Shown one piece after another: positions 44,177 through 53,572 of a DNA stretch of 64,000 nucleotides. Location: NCBI RefSeq assembly GCF_014698735.1, contig NZ_JACJTQ010000018.1, positions 56,474-120,473 on the forward strand, given 5' to 3'. Both the position numbers and the translations under genes were made by a program. Source of the DNA: Anabaena catenula FACHB-362. Its GTDB lineage: Bacteria > Cyanobacteriota > Cyanobacteriia > Cyanobacteriales > Nostocaceae. Every line of letters begins with the position of its first letter. The stretch's first letter is position 1. The notes beneath the pieces are model-generated. The model did not search any database. It saw nothing but the letters and a program-made list of their open reading frames with translations, and was not told the DNA's origin.

Positions 44177-44812
44177 TTAACAATTTTTGATTATCTCTAA
44201 TAACTCACTGGGATGATCAATTAAAAAGTCTGGCTTTTGCTTCAATAATGCTTCTGCTGAATTAAATCCCCAAGTCACAGCAATCACCTTAATATTAGCT
44301 TTTTTTGAAGCTTCGATATCTCTGGTTTCATCTCCTACATAAATCACAGATTGAGGTTTAATTTGTCTCTGCCTTAATACATTATTAATAATTGTGGTTT
44401 TACCAAAAATTGTTACTCCCGAATGGATAAATTCAAAAAGATAACCTAAATCATGACAATTAAGAAATTCGGTAACATTTTCTTGAGAGTTAGAAGTAAT
44501 AATTCCCAGCCGAAAATCTTGATTTTTTAGTTCTATTAAAACTTCTTTCATTCCAGGTATAGGCTGGAAATCTTTGATTTTGTCCTTTAATTCTGATTTA
44601 ACCTTTTTTACTAAAAAAGGTATTCTAAACAGAGAGATACCTGAATATTTAATAATTTCTCTAGAGGTTAAATTCCTCAAAAGAGCAAGTTCATTAGGAG
44701 TGATTTGTACATAACCGAACTCTAAAGCTAAACGATTAGCAAGAGTTACAAGTGCGTCAACTGTATCAGCAATTGTACCGTCAAAATCAAATATTATTAC
44801 TTTCTGAGTCAT
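44177..44812 (-). CDS. HAD superfamily hydrolase (phosphoglycolate-phosphatase-like)
   Basis: A 211-residue hydrolase with motif I D9-F-D11-G-T (FDFDGTIADT), motif II SNSQENV (IITSNSQ), motif III lysine and motif IV GDETRDIEASKKA. A helical cap of the Gph type (residues 15-85) is present. It may hydrolyse phosphoglycolate, pyrophosphate or another small phosphate ester; the sequence does not decide this. Its start codon lies 26 bases inside the upstream queG gene, so the two are transcribed and probably translated together. Confidence 0.88.
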   Translation of the reverse strand: MTQKVIIFDFDGTIADTVDALVTLANRLALEFGYVQITPNELALLRNLTSREIIKYSGISLFRIPFLVKKVKSELKDKIKDFQPIPGMKEVLIELKNQDFRLGIITSNSQENVTEFLNCHDLGYLFEFIHSGVTIFGKTTIINNVLRQRQIKPQSVIYVGDETRDIEASKKANIKVIAVTWGFNSAEALLKQKPDFLIDHPSELLEIIKNC

Positions 44813-45761
44813 TCTTTAGCCTAGATGCATCAAGATTAGCACGAGCATTCCGTCGTAACATTTCAGGTTTAATCCGTCGTAAGGCTGATGCTGTAAATTG
44901 TCTATCCCACTCCTGATCTGAGATTTGCGCTAATTCTACCAGCTTGGGTGCTAAATTCCCAGCATAAGGGCGAAAATCTGTTACATCACTAACCTTAGCA
45001 AAACGCTGATTCCAAGGACATACATCTTGGCAGATATCACAACCTGCAACCCATCCCTGTAAATGAGGTGTAAGGGTTTCCGGCAATGTTTCTGCCCGGT
45101 TTTCAATGGTATGATAGGCGATACAGCGATTGGCATCTACTACAAATGGTTCGGTAATTGCACCAGTAGGACAAGCCTCTAAACAACGGGTACAAGTTCC
45201 ACAATGTTGTGTGGCTGGGCGATCGCTCTCTAGTTCTATATTAGTCAATACTTCTCCCAAAAATACCCACGAACCATACTCTCGCGTAATTATATTACCA
45301 TTTTTAGCAATCCAACCAATCCCTGCTTTTTGCGCCCAAACTTTATCTTGCACTGGTCCTGTATCTGCGTAATATCTAGCTTTTACACCTTCATCCAATG
45401 ATTTTAACCAGGTAGCTAATTGCTTGAGTTTCTTGTGCAACACCTTATGATAATCACGTCCCCAGCCATAACGAGAAATTTTAGCGTATTCTTCACCTTC
45501 GGGACGTTGATCGGGTGTGTAATAATTTAGAGCCACACAGACAAGCGATCGCACTTCTGGCATTACTAAACGAATATCTTGGCGCTTGGGGTTAGCCATC
45601 CATTCCATATCACCATGATAACCAAGTTCCATCCAAGCTTGCAGCCTTTGTACTTCTGTCGCATCTACTCCATCTACAGATGTAATACCAACTTGATGAA
45701 AACCTAACTCCCTGGCTTTTTCTTTCACCACACTGCTGCTGGTTGAGGCACAATCATTCAT
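44787..45761 (-). CDS. queG: epoxyqueuosine reductase QueG
   Basis: QueG reduces epoxyqueuosine to queuosine in tRNA with a cobalamin cofactor and two 4Fe-4S clusters, the last step of queuosine synthesis. The 324 residues contain the two cluster-binding cysteine groups HCGTCTRCLEACPTGAI and CDICQDVCPWN, plus the cobalamin domain (LVCVALNYYTPDQ, ISRYGWGRDYHK). Length is slightly shorter than E. coli's because the C-terminal HEAT-like extension is short. It overlaps the HAD gene. Confidence 0.94.
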   Translation of the reverse strand: MNDCASTSSSVVKEKARELGFHQVGITSVDGVDATEVQRLQAWMELGYHGDMEWMANPKRQDIRLVMPEVRSLVCVALNYYTPDQRPEGEEYAKISRYGWGRDYHKVLHKKLKQLATWLKSLDEGVKARYYADTGPVQDKVWAQKAGIGWIAKNGNIITREYGSWVFLGEVLTNIELESDRPATQHCGTCTRCLEACPTGAITEPFVVDANRCIAYHTIENRAETLPETLTPHLQGWVAGCDICQDVCPWNQRFAKVSDVTDFRPYAGNLAPKLVELAQISDQEWDRQFTASALRRIKPEMLRRNARANLDASRLKNDSESNNI

Positions 45762-45819
45762 TTTTCTGATTCCGAATTCTGCCAGTAAGTTGACGGTGAT
45801 TATACATCATAAATTTAAT

Positions 45820-45918
45820 ATATAGGACTCCTATTTGATTTTTGAACTATACGTAGGGTGGGCAATGCCCACCCTACACTACTTAATATTTTTCAGGAAT
45901 CATTTAGGAGTCCTATAT
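45820..45918. repeat. nested palindrome: ATATAGGACTCCTA arms around a GTAGGGTGGGCA palindrome
   Basis: The outer 14-base arms (45820-45833 with 45905-45918) are a perfect inverted repeat; the inner 25-base sequence at 45853-45877 is a perfect palindrome on GTAGGGTGGGCA. The latter is the same unit as at 3480 and 3721. It lies in the gap between divergent queG and HCP, upstream of the HCP start by about 150 bases. Confidence 0.75.
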
Positions 45919-46071
45919 TTATTAGATTTTGTTAATGAAACTATATGTAAATATTAATGTGAAATTGTTAAGAAATAATGCACAATAGTTCTCAAGAGGT
46001 CAAGCAACCCAGAGTGATGCAAACCTCCCACTAGTTAACAGCTGATTGAGTTAATAAATTGTGGTGACAAT

Positions 46072-46590
46072 ATGACATTCACTTCTGATTCAGCTTCAAC
46101 CCGCTTTCCTAAAGCTTTTAACTACGGCATCCAGAGTGATGCTGTGGCTTCAACCACTGCTGTATTCAAAGCCCTCAGCGTGGATGATCAACTAGCTGTA
46201 CTTTGGTATGCATACACAGAGATGGGTCGTTCCATCACCCCAGCCGCTACAGGCGCTGCACGTTTGCAACTAGCCGAAGGTCTTTTGAATCAAATTCAAC
46301 AGATGTCTCATGCAGAGCAGTTAGAAGTAATGCGGGACTTGGCTGCTCAACGAAATTCACAAGTTTCTCGTGCTTACGGTATTTTCAGTGTCAATACAAA
46401 GTTAGCTTTCTGGTACGAGTTATCAGAATTAATGGTGAAAGGATTGGTTATTCCTGTGCCAGCAGGTTATCAAATCTCTCGTGATGGCGCACAAGTGTTA
46501 GAAACACTCAAGCAATTAGATTTTGGTCAACAAATCACAGTACTGCGGAAAGTAGTTGCTGACATGGGTGTTGATCCTCTGGCTGACTAA
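46072..46590 (+). CDS. helical carotenoid protein (OCP N-terminal-domain homologue)
   Basis: The 172 residues correspond to the all-helical N-terminal domain of orange carotenoid protein (OCP): LSVDDQLAVLWYAYTEMGRS, ARLQLAEGLLNQIQQMSHAE, YGIFSVNTKLAFWYELSELM, with the carotenoid-contacting Tyr and Trp residues. It lacks the C-terminal regulatory domain, which is supplied by the next gene (46827). HCPs carry a carotenoid, quench singlet oxygen, and some quench phycobilisome excitation. In Anabaena 7120 a HCP adjacent to a CTDH gene (HCP4 type) has phycobilisome-quenching activity; I infer this is the same kind. Confidence 0.92.
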   Translation: MTFTSDSASTRFPKAFNYGIQSDAVASTTAVFKALSVDDQLAVLWYAYTEMGRSITPAATGAARLQLAEGLLNQIQQMSHAEQLEVMRDLAAQRNSQVSRAYGIFSVNTKLAFWYELSELMVKGLVIPVPAGYQISRDGAQVLETLKQLDFGQQITVLRKVVADMGVDPLAD

Positions 46591-46826
46591 GCAAGTTTAA
46601 AAAATTCGTAATTTGCGGATTTAATTATCCCTTGTCCATACCTAATTTTTTTACAAGGGTCTAAATCAGTACCTGTAAGCCTTAAGCCTCCAATAAGGCA
46701 TTACTTTCTGAAATTACGAATTATTTTGATATCCTTCCAACCTCAATGTCTGAATGAATAGTTCTCAGGTACTTCTCTGGGGACTATTCTTTATTAAAAA
46801 TCCCCAATCCAAAATCTAAAACGGCT

Positions 46827-47276
46827 ATGACATCTGCTGAATTTTCGCTGTCAACAGAATTTAAGATTGAAGGAATTACAGAAACCAGTATCCTCCGTTA
46901 TTTTTCCACTTTAAACGCTGGAGACTTTACAGCTACTGCTGCGTTATTTGCTGAAGATGGTGTGATGCACCCACCATTTGAGTCGGGTATTGTGGGAAGA
47001 GATGCGATCGCTGCATACTTACAACAAGAAGCCCAAGACATCAAAGCTGAACCCCGTCAAGGAATTACCGAAAACCTGCCAGATAACTATATCCAAATCC
47101 AAGTAACAGGAAAAGTACAAACTTCTTGGTGCGGTGTCAATGTTCTCTGGCTGTTTATCCTTAACCAACAAGGGGAAATTTTAGACACTCACATCAAACT
47201 CTTAGCCTCTGGGAAAGAGTTACTTTCTTTGCGTCCACCTGACAAAGAATATACAATTACTTCAGAAATCATTTAA
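46827..47276 (+). CDS. CTDH, homologue of the OCP C-terminal domain
   Basis: The 149 residues form an NTF2-like cone: ITETSILRYFSTLNAGDFTA, LFAEDGVMHPPFESGIVGRD and NYIQIQVTGKVQTSWCGVNV. C102 (in TSWCGVNV) lies where the redox-sensitive dimer cysteine of Anabaena CTDH is found. CTDH takes carotenoid from membranes and hands it to HCPs, so together the two genes make a split OCP. The gap to the HCP gene is 236 bases, so independent promoters are possible. Its stop codon overlaps that of the convergent gene at 47273. Confidence 0.92.
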   Translation: MTSAEFSLSTEFKIEGITETSILRYFSTLNAGDFTATAALFAEDGVMHPPFESGIVGRDAIAAYLQQEAQDIKAEPRQGITENLPDNYIQIQVTGKVQTSWCGVNVLWLFILNQQGEILDTHIKLLASGKELLSLRPPDKEYTITSEII

Positions 47277-47713
47277 CCTTTAGTAGCAATAGTTTGCTCT
47301 AAAGAACGCAATAACAATCTTCTTCCTAGCTCAACGTCTGATGGCGAACATTGCCAATCTGGATGTGCTGTCATTAACAGACTATCTAAAGTTTCCTGAT
47401 CAAAAAGATGCCATACAGGAGCATCATTGATTCTACTTTCTAGAGCAAAACAGTTAGGAGAAATGCAGCGAATCATACAACGGCTGGAAACTCTAGCCAA
47501 ACTCATCATCTCCCCAGGTTGTAGAGAGCGAAATTTGCGGATCACTTCTTTGAATTCATCAAAAGAAGAGACTATTAACCCAGGAAGAGCCAATGTAACC
47601 TTTTTCTCTCCATTCACCGCAATCCAGTAATGACGACTGGGATCAATTCCTTGTAACCAGGGTGATTCATCATCAAGACGATAGCGAGGCGACAAACAAA
47701 ATAAAGGTTGCAT
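47273..47713 (-). CDS. conserved cyanobacterial hypothetical protein
   Basis: The product of 146 residues: YRLDDESPWLQGIDPSRHYW, then WIAVNGEKKVTLALPGLIV, a FRSLQPGEMMSLARVSSRCM segment and a C-terminal helical region rich in Leu. No membrane segment or signal peptide. I do not recognise a family. It is convergent with CTDH, sharing 4 bases at the ends. A proximity-based link to photoprotection cannot be claimed from this overlap. Confidence 0.6.
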   Translation of the reverse strand: MQPLFCLSPRYRLDDESPWLQGIDPSRHYWIAVNGEKKVTLALPGLIVSSFDEFKEVIRKFRSLQPGEMMSLARVSSRCMIRCISPNCFALESRINDAPVWHLFDQETLDSLLMTAHPDWQCSPSDVELGRRLLLRSLEQTIATKG

Positions 47714-48004
47714 AGTATAAATTTGGTATTAATTTCAAGATTTCTATTACCCAAAAGGAATTTCAAGACTATGGAATTAGCCTTTAATAGCCTTTAAATA
47801 AATTATTTGATAAATAACACTGATAAAGCAAATAAATTTAGCAAAAGTTATTAAATTACTTAATAATTCTTAATATGTTTCTTAAATCTATACAAATAAA
47901 TTGATCAGAAATTAATTGGATAAATCGATGAATTTTCGATATTGCACCCTATTTTGACAAAAGATTAATCATACACCCTGGGTAAAAAGGTAAATGGTTT
48001 TGGG
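47714..48004. other. AT-rich gap before the RsbW-like gene's 3' end
   Basis: About 290 AT-rich bases, no gene visible in either strand. It should contain the promoter of the 47713 gene and the end of the RsbU-RsbW operon. Confidence 0.5.
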
Positions 48005-48430
48005 CTATTTTACTAATTTTGGTAGAGTTGCTTCTAGCTTGAGACAATTAGCACCATTAACTTGCAACTTATACTCTACCTTATCCATCAGGCGATTCAT
48101 AATCAGCCACCCATAACCACCTTCTTGCTTTTCTGTGGGATTGGGTGCAAAATAAGTGGACATATCAAAGCCTTCTCCATAGTCCCAAACTTCGATGGAT
48201 AGCTCACGGTCTTTTAGTTCCAGACGCAATAACACTGGCAAATTTGGCTTGTCTTTGTGAGCATGACGTACTACATTGGAGTATGCTTCCACCAACGCCA
48301 GCCGCAAACGACCTGATTGCTCTGACCAATCCACAGATTCTCCTAGTTGGATTTTCAAGCATCCCAGCAACCAAGTTTCGACGATGTTTACGAAACTCAA
48401 ATCACTTGGTACGTGAAGCTCACTTTTCAT
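48005..48430 (-). CDS. anti-sigma factor / serine kinase RsbW-like ATPase
   Basis: A 141-residue HATPase: N-box LRLALVEAYSNVVRHAHKD, G1 DYGEGFD and G2 EGGYGWLIMNRLMD. This small form acts in partner-switching modules where it binds an anti-sigma factor antagonist or phosphorylates it. It lies just 3 bases after the RsbU-like phosphatase gene, so they share an operon. Confidence 0.87.
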   Translation of the reverse strand: MKSELHVPSDLSFVNIVETWLLGCLKIQLGESVDWSEQSGRLRLALVEAYSNVVRHAHKDKPNLPVLLRLELKDRELSIEVWDYGEGFDMSTYFAPNPTEKQEGGYGWLIMNRLMDKVEYKLQVNGANCLKLEATLPKLVK

Positions 48431-48433
48431 TAC

Positions 48434-50107
48434 TTACAAAACCTCCAGAGAAAGTATAGTTTGGTCATCTTCTTGAACATGATTATCTGCTTGAATATGA
48501 GTTAGTAAATGTTCAAGAGACAGAGGTTCAGGTTGGTTTTGTATGAGTAGCCACAAACCTTCTTGATTTAACATAGAACCTTTTATTGTTCCAGAGCTAT
48601 TATCGGCTTTTACATAGTCGTTTATTTTATCTAATACTCTCACTTCCGTAATGCCGTCACTAGCTAGTAGTAATGTGTCCCCTGATGTAAGTGTCAATCT
48701 TCCCGACTGTGCCTGCCAGTTCGGTAAAATCCCCAAAGGTACGCTGCGGACTTTAAGGTACTCAGGTTGAGTGACTAAATTTGCTGGACGTGACCACAGC
48801 AGAGGATATATGTGACCAGCATTAGCATAGACAAGCTCCTGAGTGGCAGGGGTATAAGATGCAATAACAAGAGTAATAAAGTAATTGTTACTGATTAAGT
48901 CATCAGCGAGAGCGTAGTTGAGATTTTGCATGACAACATTCGGCTCGGCTGGTGATTCTTGCGATAATTCCCGACGCAACAAGGAAATAGCGCTGGCCAT
49001 GAATAGAGCCGCTGGAACACCTTTACCGGAAACATCACCTACGGCTATCCACAAGTCACCTTTAGGATGAACAAACACTTCAAAAAAATCTCCTCCCACT
49101 TCCCGTGCGGGGTGGCAGCAAGCTTGTACCTTGACACCTTCAAGATGAGGTAAAGTTTGGCGAAGCAGGTTGTTTTGGATTTGACGTGCTACTTGTAATT
49201 CAACCCGGATTTGCTGTTGTTTTTCTTGCAGACTTTGGTAGAGTTTGGCTTGGGAGAGAGCTAAGGCGGCTTGTTCTGCCACACCTGTAATTAGTTGAAT
49301 GTCTTCTTCTTGCCAAGGATGCTCATTTCCCCAATGATAAAGAGACAGAATCGCTAGTAAGTGCTGCTGGTAGGTAAATGGTACAACTAAATATTGACAG
49401 GGGTGTCCATTATGTTTGTCTTGAGTTAATTGATAATGCTGGGTTTGCAGGACTGCTTCAATTAAATTAATGGGGTCGCTGGGTAGACTGACGGCTGGGG
49501 ATTTAGGATCTTGATAGGAAAACTGGTTTTGTGTCAGGCGATTATCCTCTACTAGTCTCAGTAGACAACTGGTAGCGGTAAATGTTTGTCCAATAGTGAC
49601 AACAATATTCTGTAAAATACTGTCATAGTCTAAAGATTCCCTAATTGCTGTTGTGACAGCGTTAAATAAAGATTCGCGTCGTAGGGCATGACGCAGTTCT
49701 TTTGTCCGCTTTTTTACTAGACGATATGTATCGCGGGCTTGCTCAACTAATGCCTTTAGCTGTTCGGGCTTCCAAGGTTTAGTGATGTACTTGAATACCT
49801 GACCAGAGTTAATTGCATCTACTAAATCTTCGACATCAGTAAAACCAGTTAGCAAAATCCGAATTGTATCGGGAAAGCGTTCCACTGTGCGACTGAACAA
49901 TTCTGTGCCATTCATCTCTGGCATTCTTTGGTCAGAGATAATCACCGCCATTTCCCCTACTTGGTCTAAGATTGCCAAGGCATCATGGGCATTATCTGCT
50001 CTATATACTTTGAAGTCTCGCCAAAACGTGCGGTAGAGTAGGTCTAAGTTGTCTGGCTCGTCATCTACCACCATGAGCTTGAGCTTTTCTACCTCTGGTT
50101 CAGTCAT
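48434..50107 (-). CDS. response-regulator/GAF/PP2C (SpoIIE-type) phosphatase, RsbU-like
   Basis: The 557 residues carry three modules: a receiver domain (residues 8-130; D59 in ISDQRMPEMNG, K-containing YITKPWKPEQL), a GAF domain (about 155-300), and a PP2C/SpoIIE phosphatase (about 320-550: PAREVGGDFFEVFVHPKGD, GDVSGKGVPAALFMA, YANAGHIYPLLW, SDGITEVR). Metal-binding aspartates of the PP2C core are present. It would dephosphorylate an anti-anti-sigma factor on receipt of phospho-signal. RsbW-like 48005 follows at 3 bases. The anti-anti-sigma (STAS) partner is not in the window. Confidence 0.93.
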   Translation of the reverse strand: MTEPEVEKLKLMVVDDEPDNLDLLYRTFWRDFKVYRADNAHDALAILDQVGEMAVIISDQRMPEMNGTELFSRTVERFPDTIRILLTGFTDVEDLVDAINSGQVFKYITKPWKPEQLKALVEQARDTYRLVKKRTKELRHALRRESLFNAVTTAIRESLDYDSILQNIVVTIGQTFTATSCLLRLVEDNRLTQNQFSYQDPKSPAVSLPSDPINLIEAVLQTQHYQLTQDKHNGHPCQYLVVPFTYQQHLLAILSLYHWGNEHPWQEEDIQLITGVAEQAALALSQAKLYQSLQEKQQQIRVELQVARQIQNNLLRQTLPHLEGVKVQACCHPAREVGGDFFEVFVHPKGDLWIAVGDVSGKGVPAALFMASAISLLRRELSQESPAEPNVVMQNLNYALADDLISNNYFITLVIASYTPATQELVYANAGHIYPLLWSRPANLVTQPEYLKVRSVPLGILPNWQAQSGRLTLTSGDTLLLASDGITEVRVLDKINDYVKADNSSGTIKGSMLNQEGLWLLIQNQPEPLSLEHLLTHIQADNHVQEDDQTILSLEVL

Positions 50108-50279
50108 ATTTGACTATAATTTTCAGTTCGTTTCATGGCAAGATAATACCAAGTTTAGATCACTATAATCATCAACTAACCATCAAAAAACATTCCTTTA
50201 CATTTATCAAAAATTAAACAAGTCAAAAGGCTATTTCCAATCTATCATCTGCCTAAATTCGGAAAATTACAGTGATCTA

Positions 50280-50999
50280 TTATTCCACTAACCCAGAACG
50301 TAAAGCGTGTACCGCTGCCTGGGTGCGATCGTCAGCACATAGCTTGTTGAGAATATTGCGAACGTGAGTTTTTACGGTGCCAATAGTGATGTAAAGTCTT
50401 TCGGCGATGACTGCGTTGCTACAACCTTCTACTATTAATTGCAACACTTCTAATTCCCTGTCTGTGAGGGAGTTAGATTCAATAGACTGTTGATGTTCGG
50501 TGGATTCTGAAGAATCTACCAAATATTTAGGGTCTGAGGATTTAGATGCTGGGTTAGGTAGGTTTTGTTGGGCTTGTTGCAAGACTATGCGAGCGATCGC
50601 CGGATCGATCCATGCATTGCCATTATAAGTGACTCGCACAGCTTCTAGTAAATTATCAAATTTGATATCCTTCATGCAGTAAGAGTCTGCTCCTGCCGCA
50701 AAAGCTGCCAACACTGCCTCTTTATTATCCCGTAGTGTCAAAATTAACACTTTTGTATCTAAATCTTCATCTTCAATAATAGCTTTTACCTCTCTTGTTA
50801 GCTCAATACCATCCTTATCTGGTAAACCGATATCGACAATCGCAATATCGGGGTGTAATCTTTTTAACATTTTTAGCCCTTCAGCGGCATTGGTCGCTTC
50901 TCCTACAACTTCAATTTCGTCCTTTTGTAGTAGTGCTGTCCGAATGCCCACACGAGTGAGATCATGATCTTCAATTAGCGCGATCCGAATTTTACTCAT
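50280..50999 (-). CDS. NarL/FixJ-family response regulator
   Basis: A 239-residue regulator: receiver domain with acidic pair EDHD, phosphoacceptor D56 (IAIVDIGLPDKDG) and the conserved Lys in YCMKDIKFDN; C-terminal LuxR-type HTH (LTDRELEVLQLIVEG, ITIGTVKTHVRNILNKLCAD). The ATG at 50999 (MSKIRIALIEDHD) is chosen, since the frame to 51053 adds Cys-rich residues without support. It is close to but separate from the RsbU unit, with 172 bases between them. No histidine kinase lies nearby. Confidence 0.92.
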   Translation of the reverse strand: MSKIRIALIEDHDLTRVGIRTALLQKDEIEVVGEATNAAEGLKMLKRLHPDIAIVDIGLPDKDGIELTREVKAIIEDEDLDTKVLILTLRDNKEAVLAAFAAGADSYCMKDIKFDNLLEAVRVTYNGNAWIDPAIARIVLQQAQQNLPNPASKSSDPKYLVDSSESTEHQQSIESNSLTDRELEVLQLIVEGCSNAVIAERLYITIGTVKTHVRNILNKLCADDRTQAAVHALRSGLVE

Positions 51000-51856
51000 A
51001 GTCAACTTACAACAGTTACACTCAGTTTTACACTGCTCACGCTTAAAAAGCATGAGACTCTTAACTTACAGTCAGTTTAACTAGTTTGCTTAACTTCTAT
51101 GTCCGTAGTGTTGCGGGAATTTTCACCATTATGAATACTTTAAGACTTACGTCATAAAAGCTAAAAAATGCGAATATTAGGAGAAATGGTATAAATAAAT
51201 GCGCTAGAATTTGGGTAAAAAAGTGATTAAAGAACAAAAATAGGCTAAAAGAGTCCCATAACGCCAAGAGTACCAAGGACTTTTCCCGCTTTGGTAATAC
51301 ATCAACTTTTATTGGATTCAATCATATTCAAACTGGCAATTAATTACTTTAACAACACTAACTTGCACTACCCCATATGACACACAACATCGGAGATATT
51401 GTGAACGGGATTGATTGGTAATCGAGTAAGTTTGATATAACATCATTACAATACTTTCAGGTTGAGTTGATACCAATGAGCAATGCTCAACCCCTACGAC
51501 AAATGTAGTTTGTCTGTCACACATATTTTGTGTTTTCTATCAATATACATCTGGTAAAGATTAAATATGCTTGATCTAGAATCCTTATAGAAACTTTCCC
51601 TGGGTAGGTATTATTGGCTCTACATTCTTTACTAGAGATGTTTACTACGTAAGTACTAATCTATTTAAAATACCTAAAAGCTTGTGTAATCTGCCTTTTT
51701 AACTTTTAATTTTTAATTCCGAGAAAGTAATACAAAATTCTTGAGCTTCAACGGGGATAAAACCAAAAGTAAGCTGATATGTACAATCTGCCTGGGAAAA
51801 AATTTGATAAACTAAGCTTCAATATAATTTGGTGTAAGTCTAATTAAGAATAGACT
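51000..51856. other. gene-poor gap of about 850 bases
   Basis: I see no convincing gene. Two minus-strand frames (51097-51321 and 51318-51524) have Phe/Leu-rich, repeat-like translations and no ribosome sites. A small GAGCAATGCTC palindrome is at 51478-51488. The right end is the upstream region of the glycosyltransferase gene. Confidence 0.5.
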
Positions 51857-52624
51857 ATGTATAAATCACTCAAGGTATCGTCAGTATTAGGTTTACCAGT
51901 TCATGTAATGACAAATTATACAGACTGGTTACTAGAATGCCTACAACAAGGCAAAGGAACTCATGTAGTCACCCTCAATGCAGAAATGACTATACAGGCA
52001 GAACGAAATCCATCTCTAACAGAGGTAATTCAAAATGCTGACTTAGTAATTCCAGATGGTGCAGGGGTTGTTCTGTATTTGCAGTGGCTGTTAAGGCAAG
52101 AAGTACAACGCTGTCCTGGAATTGAACTAGCAGAAAAACTGTTACAAGAACTTGGTCAAAACCAAACCGCACCTAAGGTATTTTTCTATGGAGGAGCGCC
52201 CGGAGTAGCCGCCACAGCAGCAAATTTATTGCAGAGGGAAGTTCCACAACTGAATATAGCAGGTACTTACTCAGGCTATCATTGCTCAGAAGAAGAAGAA
52301 ATATTACAAAAAACCCTGACTGAGTTGCAGCCACAAGTTATATTTGTCGGTTTAGGAGTACCGCGTCAAGAGTTATGGATTGCCAAAAATCGGCATTGGT
52401 GTCCTCAAGCAATTTGGATAGGAGTTGGTGGTAGTTTCGATATTTGGTCAGGGACAAAAACTCGCGCTCCCCGTTGGTTAGCGAATAACAATTTAGAATG
52501 GCTGTATCGTTTGTATCAAGAGCCTTGGCGTTGGCGACGAATGCTGGCGTTACCGGAGTTTGCCCTAAAAGCCTGTATTTATCGTTTGACGGGAAGAAGG
52601 AGCGTTAATGGTGTTGAGTGTTGA
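51857..52624 (+). CDS. WecG/TagA/CpsF family glycosyltransferase
   Basis: The 255 residues have the WecG/TagA signatures: THVVTLNAEMTIQAERNPSL, ADLVIPDGAGVVLYLQWLL, KVFFYGGAPGVAATAA, VIFVGLGVPRQELWI and the end WLYRLYQEPWRWRRM. These enzymes add N-acetylmannosamine(uronic) or related sugars in teichoic-acid or exopolysaccharide synthesis from the cytoplasmic face. Cyanobacterial homologues are poorly characterised. It could work with the pyruvyl transferase at 14510 in wall polysaccharide, but they are not linked. Confidence 0.9.
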   Translation: MYKSLKVSSVLGLPVHVMTNYTDWLLECLQQGKGTHVVTLNAEMTIQAERNPSLTEVIQNADLVIPDGAGVVLYLQWLLRQEVQRCPGIELAEKLLQELGQNQTAPKVFFYGGAPGVAATAANLLQREVPQLNIAGTYSGYHCSEEEEILQKTLTELQPQVIFVGLGVPRQELWIAKNRHWCPQAIWIGVGGSFDIWSGTKTRAPRWLANNNLEWLYRLYQEPWRWRRMLALPEFALKACIYRLTGRRSVNGVEC

Positions 52625-52822
52625 TTAGAGATTAGATATTTAGATATTGGTAATTAGGGAAGAGGTGATTAGTACACAAGGGATAACTTATACAGCAGAT
52701 TGCAGGTAACTGATGTACAGATATGAATTATAAAACTCTTGTAGTGTGGGCATCTTGCCCGCTACAGATGTACCTCACTCAGATGAAATCCGCTGTAACT
52801 GATAACTAATAACTTATAAGCG

Positions 52823-53572
52823 ATGCCAATATTAAAAACTCCAGAAAAGACGGACACATCTGTTCATAACGAGGTAAACGATAGTCAACAGCAGGCTAGT
52901 CAAGCCCAGACAATAGTAGAATTACGCTCTGTAACTAAGACTTACAGCACAGGCTATCATGCCCTGTTGGATGTGAGCCTACAAATCAAACAAGGAGAAT
53001 TCCTGTTTATTACAGGCCCTAGTGGTTCTGGGAAATCGACTTTTTTAAAATTATTGTATGGACAGGAGTTACCTACACAGGGAGAGGTCATTGTTGATGA
53101 TTTGAATGTAGCAAACTTGCGGGGTGATCGCTTGTCATGTTTGCGCCGTCGCATAGGCATTGTCTTTCAAGATTATAAATTGATTCCCCAGCGCACAGTA
53201 GCGGAGAATGTAAATTTTGTACTGCAAGCTCAAGGCTATACTCGTAAAGAAATTCAACGACGTTTGGAACCAACTTTAAAATTAGTAGGTTTATTATCTA
53301 AAGCTGACCGCTTTCCAGATCAACTTTCTGGGGGAGAACAGCAACGGGTAAGTATTGCGCGAGCAATTATTGCTACTCCTCCATTGATACTGGCAGATGA
53401 ACCAACAGGGAATCTTGATCCTGATAACTCCTGGCAAGTAATGCAGATTCTGCAAAAGTTAAATACCTTTGGGGCAACAGTAATTGTTACAACCCATGAT
53501 GAGCAACTAGTAAGGCGGTGTAATCAACCAGTTGTGCAGGTCAAAAATGGACGACTGTATCGAAAGTATTGA
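52823..53572 (+). CDS. ftsE: FtsE-like ABC transporter ATP-binding protein
   Basis: The 249 residues begin with a 30-residue charged extension and then a full ABC ATPase: Walker [11 protein letters not shown]-loop [17 protein letters not shown] (typical of FtsE), signature [15 protein letters not shown] and Walker [16 protein letters not shown]. FtsE works with membrane partner FtsX to control septal peptidoglycan hydrolysis; ftsX is not downstream here and must lie elsewhere. Other ABC subfamilies (MacB/LolD) are close in sequence; the YKLIPQRT motif favours FtsE. Confidence 0.87.
   Translation: MPILKTPEKTDTSVHNEVNDSQQQASQAQTIVELRSVTKTYSTGYHALLDVSLQIKQGEFLFITGPSGSGKSTFLKLLYGQELPTQGEVIVDDLNVANLRGDRLSCLRRRIGIVFQDYKLIPQRTVAENVNFVLQAQGYTRKEIQRRLEPTLKLVGLLSKADRFPDQLSGGEQQRVSIARAIIATPPLILADEPTGNLDPDNSWQVMQILQKLNTFGATVIVTTHDEQLVRRCNQPVVQVKNGRLYRKY

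Noticed and set aside
51466..51495. GAGCAATGCTC palindrome as an operator
   Set aside because: Short, within a gap of unknown function, far (about 370 bases) from the next start; no evidence for a regulator.
51097..51524. Two short minus-strand frames
   Set aside because: Low-complexity, Phe/Leu-rich translations without ribosome sites or recognisable features; they overlap each other by the stop/start only by chance in AT-rich sequence.
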